The position numbers and the translations under genes are program-made. 64,000 nucleotides of DNA from Bacteroidota bacterium (GTDB lineage Bacteria; Bacteroidota; Bacteroidia; Bacteroidales; JAAAOM01), in NCBI GenBank assembly GCA_009908855.1, contig JAAAOM010000007.1:23501-87500 (forward strand), read 5' to 3'. Positions 28,657 to 38,766 of the stretch are shown in pieces. Each line of letters opens with the position of its first letter. The first letter of the stretch is position 1. The notes under the pieces are model-generated. The model did not search any database and was not told the origin of the DNA. It saw nothing but the letters and a program-made list of their open reading frames with translations.

Positions 28657-31098
28657 TTAGAACGTCGGATATTTATTGGGGTTAAAACCATTCATCATTT
28701 CATAAACAATGTCAAATAAATCCTCTGTACCGGGTTTGGAGAAGTAATCACCATCGGTACCATACGCAGGGCGATGTGGTTTGGCTGCCAATGTGCGGGG
28801 TGGCACATGCAAATATTTATAGGCCTGTTGTTCTTCCACTACTTTTTGCATCATATAGGAAGAGGCGCCCCCGGGCATATCTTCATCAAAGAACAGTGCT
28901 TTTTTGGTTTTTTGAATAGATGAAACAATTATTTCGGGGATGTCAAATGGTAGTAAGGTTTGTACATCAATAAGTTCAACACTAATACCCATATCCTCTA
29001 ATTGAGGAATAGCTTCCAGTGCAATCTTCACACAGGATCCGTAAGTTACAATGGTTATGTCATTTCCTTCTTTCAGTATTTCCGGTACACCTAACGGAAC
29101 AGTAAATTCACCTAAATTGTCAGGTATGCTTTCTTTCAGTCGATAACCGTTTAATGGCTCAATAACAATGGCCGGGTCATGTGCCCGAATCAGGGTATTA
29201 TACATTCCGGCAGCCTGTGTCATGTTACGGGGTGTACAAACAAACATGCCACGCAATGAATTGATGGCCATGCTCATGGGCGAGCTGGCGTGCCAGGGGC
29301 CTTCAAAACGATGTCCCCGGGTACGTATGATCAATGGTGCTACCTGACCACCGACGGTTCGCCAATGGACGGAAGACAAATCATCGCTCAATGCTTGCAG
29401 GGCGTAAAGCAGATAATCGAGATATTGAATTTCTGCAATCGGCCTTAATCCGCGCAAAGCCATTCCAATACCTTTGCCAACAATGGTAAGTTCGCGAATG
29501 CCGGTATCCATCACGCGCATATCGCCGTATTTTTCCTGAAGTCCTTGTAAACCCTGATTAACACCGCCAATTTTTCCACAATCCTCACCAAATATCACAA
29601 GTTTGTGATTTTGCGCTAACAATTTGTCGAAGTTGTCCCTGATGATCTCGCGGCCGGCAACTTCATCTTTTTGTTGCTCGTAAATTGGTTTTACCTGTTT
29701 AACGAGTAAGGCTGAATGGGCTGACTCGCAATGGGTAAGGGAATTATATATTTCATAGCGCTTAACAAAAGCCTGGTTTAGCCAATGTTTTAATTGATCT
29801 TTAAATTCATCGATATCAGTGCATTGGTTGCAACTATAACGTTGTATTTTTCGGGCGGTACTGACAATATCTTTACGATAAACAATATCTTTATTTTTCA
29901 GGGCTGCAGCCAGATCATTGATCTTATGTGAATGCTGATCGTTGCAATTGCATTTTCTGTTTTCCACGATGGATAAAAGGCTTTGCATTTCCTTTTTGAG
30001 CGGTCCCTGGAAGTCCTTCCATGCTTTTTTTTGCGCCTGTTTAACATCCTCGATGGCTTTTTCTTCAATAGCTTCTAATTCTTTTGATGTAGCCAGTTTT
30101 TGCTCAATGATCCATTCCCTCATTTTAACCATTGGATCATATTCTTTTTCCCATTCCAGTCTTTCTTTCGATTTATAACGTTCGTGTGAACCCGATGTTG
30201 AATGGCCCTGTGGTTGGGTTACTTCATCAATATGAAACAGAACAGGGATATGTTCTTTTCGGCATTTTTCAATTCCTTCCTGAAATGCATTGCATAATTC
30301 AGGATAATTCCAACCCCTGGCTTTATAAATAAGAATGCCGTTTGTATTATTTTCTTTTGCAAAGCCTTTTAAGGCTTCTGAAATACTTTCTTTTATGGTT
30401 TGCTGTTTTCTTGAGACGGAGATACCATATCCGTCATCCCATACAGCTATGGCAAGCGGTATTTGCAATACACCGGCAGCATTCATCACTTCAAAAAAAT
30501 GGCCTTCGGAAGTACTGGCATCTCCTATGGTGCCAAAAGCCACTTCGTTACCTTTAATTGAGAACGGGTTGTTTCCTTTAAGATAAGGACTGTTTCTGTA
30601 TAGCTTGGAAGCCAGTGCCAGTCCGGCCAGACGAGGAACCTGCGCGGCGGTTGGAGATAAGTCGGCTGCGCTGTTTTTTTGTTTGGTTAGGTCTTTCCAA
30701 TTGCCTTCTTTGTCCATACTTCTGGATGCGAAATGGTTGTTGAATGACCGCCCGCCATTGCTGGGGTTGTGTTCAAGGCTTGTTATACCATACAGTTGGG
30801 CAAAAAATTCATGTAAGGTAGTCAATCCGGCGGCCAACAAAAATGTCTGATCGCGATAATACCCTGACCGCCAGTCGCCATTTTGAAAATACCTGGCGTA
30901 AGCAACCTGTGCTACTTCTTTTCCATCTCCAAAAATGCCAAACTTGGCTTTACCGGTAAGTACTTCGCGCCGGCCGGTTAAACTAAGCTGCCTGCTTTGA
31001 TATGCTATTGAATAGTCGTTTAGCACATCTTTTCGAAAGTCGGCATGAACTTTCTCTTTCCTGTTTGTCATTACTTCTGCTCTTTCCAAAGCCTGCAA
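28657..31098 (-). CDS. 2-oxo acid dehydrogenase E1, alpha and beta subunits fused (branched-chain 2-oxoacid dehydrogenase-like)
   Basis: Alpha half with TPP region (GDASTSEGHFFEVMNAAGVLQIPLAIAVWDDGYGISV); beta half (VIFGEDCGKIGGVNQGLQGLQEKYG; TRGHRFEGPWHASSPM) in one ORF. Confidence 0.92.
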   Translation of the reverse strand: MQALERAEVMTNRKEKVHADFRKDVLNDYSIAYQSRQLSLTGRREVLTGKAKFGIFGDGKEVAQVAYARYFQNGDWRSGYYRDQTFLLAAGLTTLHEFFAQLYGITSLEHNPSNGGRSFNNHFASRSMDKEGNWKDLTKQKNSAADLSPTAAQVPRLAGLALASKLYRNSPYLKGNNPFSIKGNEVAFGTIGDASTSEGHFFEVMNAAGVLQIPLAIAVWDDGYGISVSRKQQTIKESISEALKGFAKENNTNGILIYKARGWNYPELCNAFQEGIEKCRKEHIPVLFHIDEVTQPQGHSTSGSHERYKSKERLEWEKEYDPMVKMREWIIEQKLATSKELEAIEEKAIEDVKQAQKKAWKDFQGPLKKEMQSLLSIVENRKCNCNDQHSHKINDLAAALKNKDIVYRKDIVSTARKIQRYSCNQCTDIDEFKDQLKHWLNQAFVKRYEIYNSLTHCESAHSALLVKQVKPIYEQQKDEVAGREIIRDNFDKLLAQNHKLVIFGEDCGKIGGVNQGLQGLQEKYGDMRVMDTGIRELTIVGKGIGMALRGLRPIAEIQYLDYLLYALQALSDDLSSVHWRTVGGQVAPLIIRTRGHRFEGPWHASSPMSMAINSLRGMFVCTPRNMTQAAGMYNTLIRAHDPAIVIEPLNGYRLKESIPDNLGEFTVPLGVPEILKEGNDITIVTYGSCVKIALEAIPQLEDMGISVELIDVQTLLPFDIPEIIVSSIQKTKKALFFDEDMPGGASSYMMQKVVEEQQAYKYLHVPPRTLAAKPHRPAYGTDGDYFSKPGTEDLFDIVYEMMNGFNPNKYPTF

Positions 31099-31389
31099 AT
31101 TTAGTTAATAATCTGACTAAAATATATTTTATTATTTTTGCATCAAATTCAGGAAATAATAAATTCAGTTAAAAGATTAAACACGCCAAATGGTACTGCG
31201 TAACAATAATAGTTGGTTTTTAATGTTGATATTTGAAATTCGTAGGTTTTCATTGGTATTTGGTGAAATAAACGAATAAATTTACTATTTAGATTTTGAA
31301 AATAAAAGTATTGTAAAGCACCATAGTTTGATAGTCTTTTAAAACAAAATGAATTTATTAATTGTTTATTATTAAAACAAGGTTTAGAC

Positions 31390-31596
31390 ATGACTTATAT
31401 TAAATTGGTATTACTTTCGGTTATTTTGGTTGCCATTCTTTTTGTGGGATTGGGAATAAAGCTATTGTTTGATAAAAAAGCCAAGATTTCAGCCGGATGC
31501 AGTGGTGGAAGAGAAAATGATGAAGGGGGAATGGGCTGTGCTTGTGGTAACGTAGGGACATGTCAGTCTACAGAAACTTCTTCTATCAGGGGGTAG
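31390..31596 (+). CDS. Small membrane protein with Cys cluster, NqrM-like
   Basis: 68 aa, one N-terminal TM then SAGCSGGRENDEGGMGCACGNVGTC (C-x12-C-x-C-x5-C); located beside apbE/nqr; 3' end overlaps apbE convergently. Confidence 0.65.
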   Translation: MTYIKLVLLSVILVAILFVGLGIKLLFDKKAKISAGCSGGRENDEGGMGCACGNVGTCQSTETSSIRG

Positions 31597-32579
31597 GCAC
31601 CTTCTGATTTATATACCTGGTATTTACCGGTACTGTCGCTGTAAATAAGGTATCCATCAATTTCCGGATTTTTGTCGATAAGATTTTTGGATGCCTCCGG
31701 CCCCATAACCATACATGCGGTGGCATAAGCATCCGCGGTTATGCATTCAGGCGCTAAAATGGTTGCACTGAGCAGGTTATGTGTTTCAGGATAACCAGAT
31801 ACGGGATTAATAGTATGGACGATTTTCATACCTTCTTGTTCATAAAACTTTCTGTAATTTCCGGAGGTTGCCAGTCCTAAATTTTGAAGTTTTACAATAG
31901 CCTGCAGGTTTGATCCGGGCAACAAATTATTCTCAACGGGTTTATCAATGCCTACTTTCCAATTATCATTACCTTTTTTACCACTGGCATACACTTCGCC
32001 GCCGATTTCGACCAGGTAGTTCTTAATCCCTTTGCCGGTAAGGAATTCACTTACCAGATCAACTGAATATCCTTGCGCCAATGCGTTCACATCAATTGTA
32101 ATATTTTTATTTTCTTTGGTTAATCGGTTGCTATCGAGTGATATTTTATGCATACCTACATACTGTAAAAGGCTGTCGATTTTTGCACTGTCGATATTGA
32201 TGGGTTTTTGGTTTCCAAATCCGTAGGCATTTATAAGCGGCCCGACCGTGATATCAAATAATTTTTTGGAAGCGTAATACACCTCCAGGGCTTGGGAATA
32301 AACAACCTGGAAATGTTGATCAACCAAGCCACCTGTATCACTCAGGTTGATAGCGGTTATCATCGATGAGTCGTTATAAGTGGATAATGAATAATCGAAC
32401 TCAATTAATAAACTGTCAATGGCGGCATGATAATTATTGCTATCAGGCGATTCGTAAACAATATGATAGGTCGTACCCTGTGTCAGCCCATCGTTCACCA
32501 TTAATATGAGCTCATCTTGTTGACATGAAAAAAGTAGCAGCGCAGCTATTATGAGTATTAATACTTGTTTCATATTCAC
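31563..32579 (-). CDS. apbE: FAD:protein FMN transferase (ApbE)
   Basis: Lipobox LLFSC; [66 protein letters not shown]. Confidence 0.93.
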   Translation of the reverse strand: [338 protein letters not shown]

Positions 32580-32601
32580 CTTACATATAGATTACGAAGA
32601 T

Positions 32602-32631
32602 AAAAAAACGGGAAACAATGAATGTCTCCCG
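32602..32631 (-). terminator. Probable rho-independent terminator downstream of nqrF
   Basis: CGGGA...TCCCG stem with ACA/TGT inner pairs, followed on the minus strand by a TTTTTTT tract. Confidence 0.55.
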
Positions 32632-32708
32632 CGTAAAAAATATTATAAGTCATAATTAATTGATCTGAAAAGTTCCCGGTTTTTCTGCCGATTCTCCGGG
32701 GGGTAGAT

Positions 32709-33968
32709 TTAACCACCGAAGTCATCAAATGCAATCATTTCATCGGGTACACCTAAATCATAGAGCATTTTATTTACGGCATCGTTCATCATCGGAGGGC
32801 CGCAAAGATAATACTCAATTTCCTCGGGTTCTTCGTGCTGGCCAAGGTATTTGTCATAGATTATCTGATGAATAAATCCTGCCGGTCCATCCCATTTGTC
32901 TTCCGGACGGGGTTCGGACAATGCGATATGGAATTCAAAATTCGGGAATAGTTTTTCTATCTCCCGGAAATCTTCTTCATAAAAAATTTCCCTTTTAGAG
33001 CGGGCCCCATACCAATAGGAAACTTTACGGTTGGTTTTAAGTGTATGAAATAAATGGAATAAATGCGAGCGTAATGGTGCCATACCGGCGCCACCTCCAA
33101 TATAGAGCATTTCTTTTTCGCTATGCTTAATGAAGAATTCACCGTACGGTCCGGAGATGGTTACTTTATCACCGGGTTTCCTGGAGAATACATAAGAGGA
33201 ACATAGCCCTGGAGGTACATTCATAAATCCACCTTTTGACCGGTCCCAGGGTGGTGTGGCTATTCGAATATTCAATTTAATGATATTCCCTTCAGCCGGG
33301 TGATTGGCCATGGAATAAGCCCTGAAGGACTCTTCATTATTTTTTAGTTTTAAGTTCCAAAGGCCGAATTTATCCCATTCTTCTTTATATTCATCTTCAA
33401 CTTCCACATCAGTTTTGAAGTCTACCTCAAATTTAGGAACATCGATCTGAATGTACCCGCCTGATTTAAAATCCAGTGTTTCGCCCTCGGGCAGTTTAAC
33501 AACAAATTCTTTGATAAAGGTGGCCACGTTTTTGTTTGATACTACTTCACATTCCCATTTTCTGATGCCCATAACCTCTTCAGGCACCTGAATTTTCATA
33601 TCACTCCGAATTTTTACCTGGCATCCAAGTCTCCAATTCTCCTGTTGTTCTTTACGGGTAAAGAAACCGGTTTCAGTAGGCAGGATGGAACCTCCACCTT
33701 CTAATACCTGGCATGAACACATACCGCAGGTACCACCTCCCCCACATGCCGATGGAAGGTATACCCCTGAATTGGATAATGTGGTAAGGATGGTTGAACC
33801 TGGTTCGACTTTTACTTCCTTATCTTCATTGATGGTAAGGGTAACCTCTCCCTGTGGAGACAGTTTTTTACGTGCATACAATAATATCAGAACCAGTGTT
33901 AATATAATGGTTAAAAATACCGCAATCGATACAACAATTACCGTTGCCTGTGATGCTAAAAATATCAT
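32709..33968 (-). CDS. nqrF: Na+-translocating NADH:quinone reductase subunit F
   Basis: 2Fe-2S ferredoxin motif [20 protein letters not shown] domains ([40 protein letters not shown]). Confidence 0.97.
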   Translation of the reverse strand: MIFLASQATVIVVSIAVFLTIILTLVLILLYARKKLSPQGEVTLTINEDKEVKVEPGSTILTTLSNSGVYLPSACGGGGTCGMCSCQVLEGGGSILPTETGFFTRKEQQENWRLGCQVKIRSDMKIQVPEEVMGIRKWECEVVSNKNVATFIKEFVVKLPEGETLDFKSGGYIQIDVPKFEVDFKTDVEVEDEYKEEWDKFGLWNLKLKNNEESFRAYSMANHPAEGNIIKLNIRIATPPWDRSKGGFMNVPPGLCSSYVFSRKPGDKVTISGPYGEFFIKHSEKEMLYIGGGAGMAPLRSHLFHLFHTLKTNRKVSYWYGARSKREIFYEEDFREIEKLFPNFEFHIALSEPRPEDKWDGPAGFIHQIIYDKYLGQHEEPEEIEYYLCGPPMMNDAVNKMLYDLGVPDEMIAFDDFGG

Positions 33969-33990
33969 TCGTGTACGTTTTTTTTGTTAA

Positions 33991-34608
33991 TTACAATTTA
34001 ATACCCATAAAGCTCATGAAAGCAATACCCATTAATCCAGTGATTATGAAGGTAATACCCAAACCACGCAATGGTGCCGGAACGTTTGAATAGCGAATTT
34101 TTTCACGTATGGCCGCGATTCCGACAATTGCTAAAAACCATCCCACACCCGATCCGAGACCGAATACCGAAGCTTCGGCAATGGATTGGTATTCTCTTTC
34201 CTGCATAAACAGTGAGCCCCCTAAAATGGAACAGTTCACGGCGATTAATGGTAAGAAAATACCCAATGATGAATAGAGTGCCGGAGAGAATTTTTCAATG
34301 ATCATCTCCACCAGTTGCACCATAGAAGCAATAACTGCGATAAACATGATAAAGCTTAAAAAGCTAAGATCGATATCGGCCAAACCGGGACCAATCCATG
34401 CCAGTGCACCTTCTTTCAGGACATAATTTTCAATTAAATAATTGATAGGAACTGTAAATCCCAGCACAAAAATTACGGCTATCCCCAGTCCTGTTGATGT
34501 TTTTACCGTTTTTGACACTGCCAGGTATGAACACATGCCCAGGAAATAGGCAAATATCATGTTATCAACGAAAATAGATTTTACAAATATGTTGATCAGA
34601 TTTTCCAT
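33991..34608 (-). CDS. nqrE: Na+-translocating NADH:quinone reductase subunit E
   Basis: Membrane protein in conserved operon position; [27 protein letters not shown]. Confidence 0.96.
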   Translation of the reverse strand: MENLINIFVKSIFVDNMIFAYFLGMCSYLAVSKTVKTSTGLGIAVIFVLGFTVPINYLIENYVLKEGALAWIGPGLADIDLSFLSFIMFIAVIASMVQLVEMIIEKFSPALYSSLGIFLPLIAVNCSILGGSLFMQEREYQSIAEASVFGLGSGVGWFLAIVGIAAIREKIRYSNVPAPLRGLGITFIITGLMGIAFMSFMGIKL

Positions 34609-34620
34609 AAACCTGTTTTT

Positions 34621-35268
34621 TTATGATTCAATTAATTCAGTATTCTTATTTCTCTGTACCCAAATGATGATTCCCACTATAATAAGGGCCATCGGGGGGA
34701 GGATCATAAATCCGTTATTTTCATAACCGATGCTATAAAGCCCCATTTTTTCCATTAATGGGAAACCCCATATTGTACCGGATCCAAACAATTCCCGCAC
34801 AAATCCTACAATTATCAGTATAATTCCGTATCCGGCCGCATTACCAATACCATCCAGCAGGGACGGCCAGGGTTTGTTACCCAGCGCAAAAGCTTCCAAA
34901 CGGCCCATGATGATACAGTTTGTAATGATAAGCCCTACGAAGACAGATAATTGCCTGCTTACATCATAAGCAAAGGCTTTTAAAACCTGGTCAACTAAAA
35001 TCACCATAAAGGCAATTACAGTTAACTGGACAATGATTCGGATACGTGGCGGAATGGTATGTCTTAATAACGAAATTACCACATTAGAAACAGCCATAAC
35101 AGCCACAACAGAGATGGCCATAACTACGCTGGGTTCAAGTTTAGCCGTAACAGCCAGTGCCGAGCATATACCAAGCACCTGAACAGTAATAGGATTACTG
35201 GTACCCAGTGGCTCCCGCAGGAGCTTCATATTTTTAGATGAAAACAATGGTTCGCGATCTTCAGCCAT
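34621..35268 (-). CDS. nqrD: Na+-translocating NADH:quinone reductase subunit D
   Basis: NPITVQVLGICSALAVT; IITNCIIMGRLEAFALGNKPWPSLLDGIGNAAGYG. Confidence 0.96.
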   Translation of the reverse strand: MAEDREPLFSSKNMKLLREPLGTSNPITVQVLGICSALAVTAKLEPSVVMAISVVAVMAVSNVVISLLRHTIPPRIRIIVQLTVIAFMVILVDQVLKAFAYDVSRQLSVFVGLIITNCIIMGRLEAFALGNKPWPSLLDGIGNAAGYGIILIIVGFVRELFGSGTIWGFPLMEKMGLYSIGYENNGFMILPPMALIIVGIIIWVQRNKNTELIES

Positions 35269-35270
35269 AA

Positions 35271-35993
35271 TTAATTTCTTTTTTGATTAAAATAAGATAC
35301 ATATCCCTGTAAATTATCATGAATCATGCTCTGCAATCCGTTGCTTGTAATGGTTCCTCCTGAGATTGCATCAACTGCATGTTCATTCGATCCGGCAGCT
35401 CCGCCTTTTTTCACGGCAATGCCTACAAATTCATCTTCCTCAAATATTTTTTTGTTTTTGAATTGTTCCTGAAACACCTGGGTGTTTATTTCAGCTCCCA
35501 GGCCGGGTGTCTCGCTTTTATGGTCGAAAGTTGTGCCATAAATGGTATTCATATCATTATTGAGTGATACGTATCCCCATATTGGCCCCCAAAGTCCTTT
35601 GCCTCTCATGGGAATTACATATTTCTGATCATTCTGCGATTTTTCAAAAACAAAAATGGGAAGATTTCGATCTTCCAGGTCTTTTGACAATTCTGCTTTT
35701 AAGTCGACTTCAAAAGCGTCTACGCCATCTTTTAAGTTTCCTTTTGAGTCAATCACAAAACTTTCTTTCAGGTTTTGTTCATAAAGCTTTTCAATATAGG
35801 CCTGTTTGTCCTTTTTTTCATCCGCATCCATCGCCATTTGAACGGATTTTAAGATATCGTATTTTTTGGCAATGGCAATGTTTTTATCCTGCAAAGGTTT
35901 GAGCTGCATTGCAACAAATGATAGCAATGCGGCCACAACAATAACCATTATGGATGAAAAAATAAATATATATGTATTGCTAAAATTTTTCAT
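35271..35993 (-). CDS. nqrC: Na+-translocating NADH:quinone reductase subunit C
   Basis: FMN attachment motif DAISGGTITSNG; GKGLWGPIWGYVSL; ETPGLGAEI. Confidence 0.96.
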   Translation of the reverse strand: MKNFSNTYIFIFSSIMVIVVAALLSFVAMQLKPLQDKNIAIAKKYDILKSVQMAMDADEKKDKQAYIEKLYEQNLKESFVIDSKGNLKDGVDAFEVDLKAELSKDLEDRNLPIFVFEKSQNDQKYVIPMRGKGLWGPIWGYVSLNNDMNTIYGTTFDHKSETPGLGAEINTQVFQEQFKNKKIFEEDEFVGIAVKKGGAAGSNEHAVDAISGGTITSNGLQSMIHDNLQGYVSYFNQKRN

Positions 35994-36004
35994 AGTTATA
36001 AATA

Positions 36005-37186
36005 TTATTGGGCTTTAACCTTAGCTCTTTTTAATCGTCTGTTAATATTTCCTTCAACCACATAGTGATCAATTAAAGGTGCAAATACATTCATTAACAG
36101 GATGGCCAGCATAACTCCTTCGGGATAGGCCGGATTGAGTACCCGGATTAAAATGGCCAAAAAGCCAATTAAAAAACCGTAGATGTATTTTCCTTTATTG
36201 GTTTGGGTGGCTGTTACCGGATCGGTGGCCATAAAAACAGCGCCAAAAGCAAAACCACCAATTATCAAATGTTCCCATGCCGGAATTTCCATAAATGGAT
36301 TAACCGCAAATGCATTTAGTATAAGGCCCATAGCAAAACCACCAATAAATACTGAAAACATAATCCGCCAGCTCCCTATCCCGGTATAAAGCAGTATGAA
36401 TGCACCAAGCAAACAGGCAATAACAGATGTTTCGCCAATGGAACCGGGAATAAAACCTGCAAATTTGTCCCATGTTGTATACGGATCACCAACGCCGTTT
36501 ACGAAATTGGTTTCACCCAATGCTGCCTGACCGAGTATGGTTGATCCTGAAAAACCATCTACCACGTTGTCTCCTTTCATCAGTCCTGAAATCCATATTT
36601 TATCCCCCGACATATAGGTGGGGTAGGCAAAAAATAAAAAGGCCCTGGCGGTAAGTGCCGGATTTAGTATATTCATTCCGGAACCGCCAAACACTTCTTT
36701 GCCAATGATAACAGCAAAGGCTGTTGCCACGGAAACCATCCACAGCGGTATATCGGCAGGCAGCACCAGTGGAATAAGCATGCCGCTAACCAAAAAACCT
36801 TCATTTACTTCGTGGCCACGTATTTGGGCAAATATAAATTCAAGTGCCAATCCGGTTATATAGGATACAATTACAACGGGTAATACCTTCATTGCCCCAT
36901 ATAATACGGTTTGCCAAAAATCAGCCTGCTCACCAACGGCAATAAAATGTTGATAACCGGTATTGTAAATTCCGAACAGCAGCGCGGGGATAAGCGACAT
37001 AACAACAATCGACATGGTCCTTTTCATGTCAATGGCATCCCGTATATGCGCTCCGTTTTGGGTTACTTTATTCGGGACAAACAAAAATGTTTCGAAGGCA
37101 TCAAAGGTAGAATGTAGTTTTTCAAACTTCCCGCCTTTTTCGAAATGTGGTTTTATGTTGTCTACTATTTCTCTTAATTTTTTCAT
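36005..37186 (-). CDS. nqrB: Na+-translocating NADH:quinone reductase subunit B
   Basis: DAIDMKRTMSIVVMSLIPALLFGIYNTGYQ; FSGSTILGQ (FMN-binding Thr region); ATDPVTATQTNKGKYIYGF. Confidence 0.97.
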   Translation of the reverse strand: MKKLREIVDNIKPHFEKGGKFEKLHSTFDAFETFLFVPNKVTQNGAHIRDAIDMKRTMSIVVMSLIPALLFGIYNTGYQHFIAVGEQADFWQTVLYGAMKVLPVVIVSYITGLALEFIFAQIRGHEVNEGFLVSGMLIPLVLPADIPLWMVSVATAFAVIIGKEVFGGSGMNILNPALTARAFLFFAYPTYMSGDKIWISGLMKGDNVVDGFSGSTILGQAALGETNFVNGVGDPYTTWDKFAGFIPGSIGETSVIACLLGAFILLYTGIGSWRIMFSVFIGGFAMGLILNAFAVNPFMEIPAWEHLIIGGFAFGAVFMATDPVTATQTNKGKYIYGFLIGFLAILIRVLNPAYPEGVMLAILLMNVFAPLIDHYVVEGNINRRLKRAKVKAQ

Positions 37187-37192
37187 TGGTGA

Positions 37193-38545
37193 TTAACTTA
37201 ATTCTTTAATCATTAAATCGATTCCTTTTCTGATAATTGGCTGAACCTCTGTTTTGGAGGTGCAAACAAATTCACAAAGCGCAAAATCTTCTTCAGCTAC
37301 TTCATAAATACCCAGTTTTTCCATCAGGTCAATATCTTCAACCAGAATAGATTTAATTAATTGCACCGGATATATTTCCATTGGCAGAACCTGCTCGTAT
37401 TGGCCTGTAACCACATACGCACGATGCCCGCCTTTCATGTTGGTATCTATTTTATATTCCTTATCAGGGCGCAGCCATGACCAAAATGCCCTTGATTTGC
37501 TATATTTGTTGAATCCGGGTGCTGCCCAACCCATAAACTCATAGTAATCACCTTCCGGTATTACCGTAACCAGGTTGTGGTAAAATCCAATGTGTCCATC
37601 CTGCTCAATTTTATCACCTGTTAAGGTATTTCCGCTGATGTATCGGTTTTTACTATTTTTAACATTATCCCGGGTAATTGAAGCAATGTTGGCTCCGCTG
37701 ATAATTTTATGATACCGTGGTTTCAGTAATTCCGATCCGGCCAATGCCACTATTTTGGAGGCATCGTAAACACCTTTTTCGAATAAGCGTCCGATAATTG
37801 CAACGTCCTGCGGTTTCAAATGCCAAACCGTTTCTCCTTTGTTTAAAGGATCAATATGATGTATTTGTACTCCCACGTTTCCTGCCGGGTGCGGGCCGGT
37901 TACAGTGTTTAACTGTACACCTTTCACCTTTGAAAAAACAGGTGATGGCGGATAGCTTCCATTCACGTTTAAATGAATTTTGCCGTCTGTTAGCTTACGC
38001 AAAGCCGTGATTCCGGTCTGAAATTCGGATTCTGAACCTTTCATGATAAAGTCGATATCCGGTGCCAGTGGTGCGGAGTCAAACGCAGATATAAAAATGG
38101 CCTTCGGTTTGTCTTCAGGTTTGGCAATTATATCATAGGGCCTTTGTTTGATGTATGGCCAGCAACCACTTTGCAGGAGGGTTTTAACAATATCCTCCCT
38201 TGACATACCCGAAACATCCGAAACATCAAACTTTTCGTAAGTTATCTGCGCATCGGGCTTAACAACTACCTCCAATATTTTGCGCCGTTCGCCACGGTTA
38301 ATTGAGGTAACTGTACCGCTTACAGGCGATGTGAAATATACATCCGGATTATTTTTATCGAAAAACAGAGGTGAACCGGCTTTAACTTTGGAATCTACTT
38401 TTGCCGTTAATTTGGGCGTGATTCCTTTGAAATTAATTGGCTTAACCGCATACGATCCGGCCATTTCCGATTTGATATAGATTTTCTCTGCTTTTCCTTG
38501 TAAATTTATATCCAGACCTTTGCGAATTTTAATCTGCACTGACAT
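37193..38545 (-). CDS. nqrA: Na+-translocating NADH:quinone reductase subunit A
   Basis: First gene of the nqr operon; RnfC-like barrel-sandwich (SPVSGTVTSINRGERRKILEVVV); GPHPAGNVGVQIHHIDPL. Confidence 0.97.
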   Translation of the reverse strand: MSVQIKIRKGLDINLQGKAEKIYIKSEMAGSYAVKPINFKGITPKLTAKVDSKVKAGSPLFFDKNNPDVYFTSPVSGTVTSINRGERRKILEVVVKPDAQITYEKFDVSDVSGMSREDIVKTLLQSGCWPYIKQRPYDIIAKPEDKPKAIFISAFDSAPLAPDIDFIMKGSESEFQTGITALRKLTDGKIHLNVNGSYPPSPVFSKVKGVQLNTVTGPHPAGNVGVQIHHIDPLNKGETVWHLKPQDVAIIGRLFEKGVYDASKIVALAGSELLKPRYHKIISGANIASITRDNVKNSKNRYISGNTLTGDKIEQDGHIGFYHNLVTVIPEGDYYEFMGWAAPGFNKYSKSRAFWSWLRPDKEYKIDTNMKGGHRAYVVTGQYEQVLPMEIYPVQLIKSILVEDIDLMEKLGIYEVAEEDFALCEFVCTSKTEVQPIIRKGIDLMIKELS

Positions 38546-38766
38546 TTTATTTACCAGGTTTAAAAATTAAAGGCACAAAATTAGCTATTTTTGGTGCAAT
38601 TACAATTTAATTTAACGTTTGTAAGGTATTACATACGCAGGTTTATTTATTTCTGTGATACAGGCTTTATTTGATTTTGCCTGATCGTCACCCTGAGTCG
38701 AAGGGTGGCATTAAATGCAACAATGCGGTTGAACCTGCTGATTTTGAATAAATAAGAACCCCAAAA

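Noticed and set aside
31134-31141. TATTTTTG -7-like element upstream of the NqrM-like gene
   Set aside because: No matching -33 TTTG at suitable spacing and about 250 nt from the start codon in AT-rich DNA; chance match is likely.
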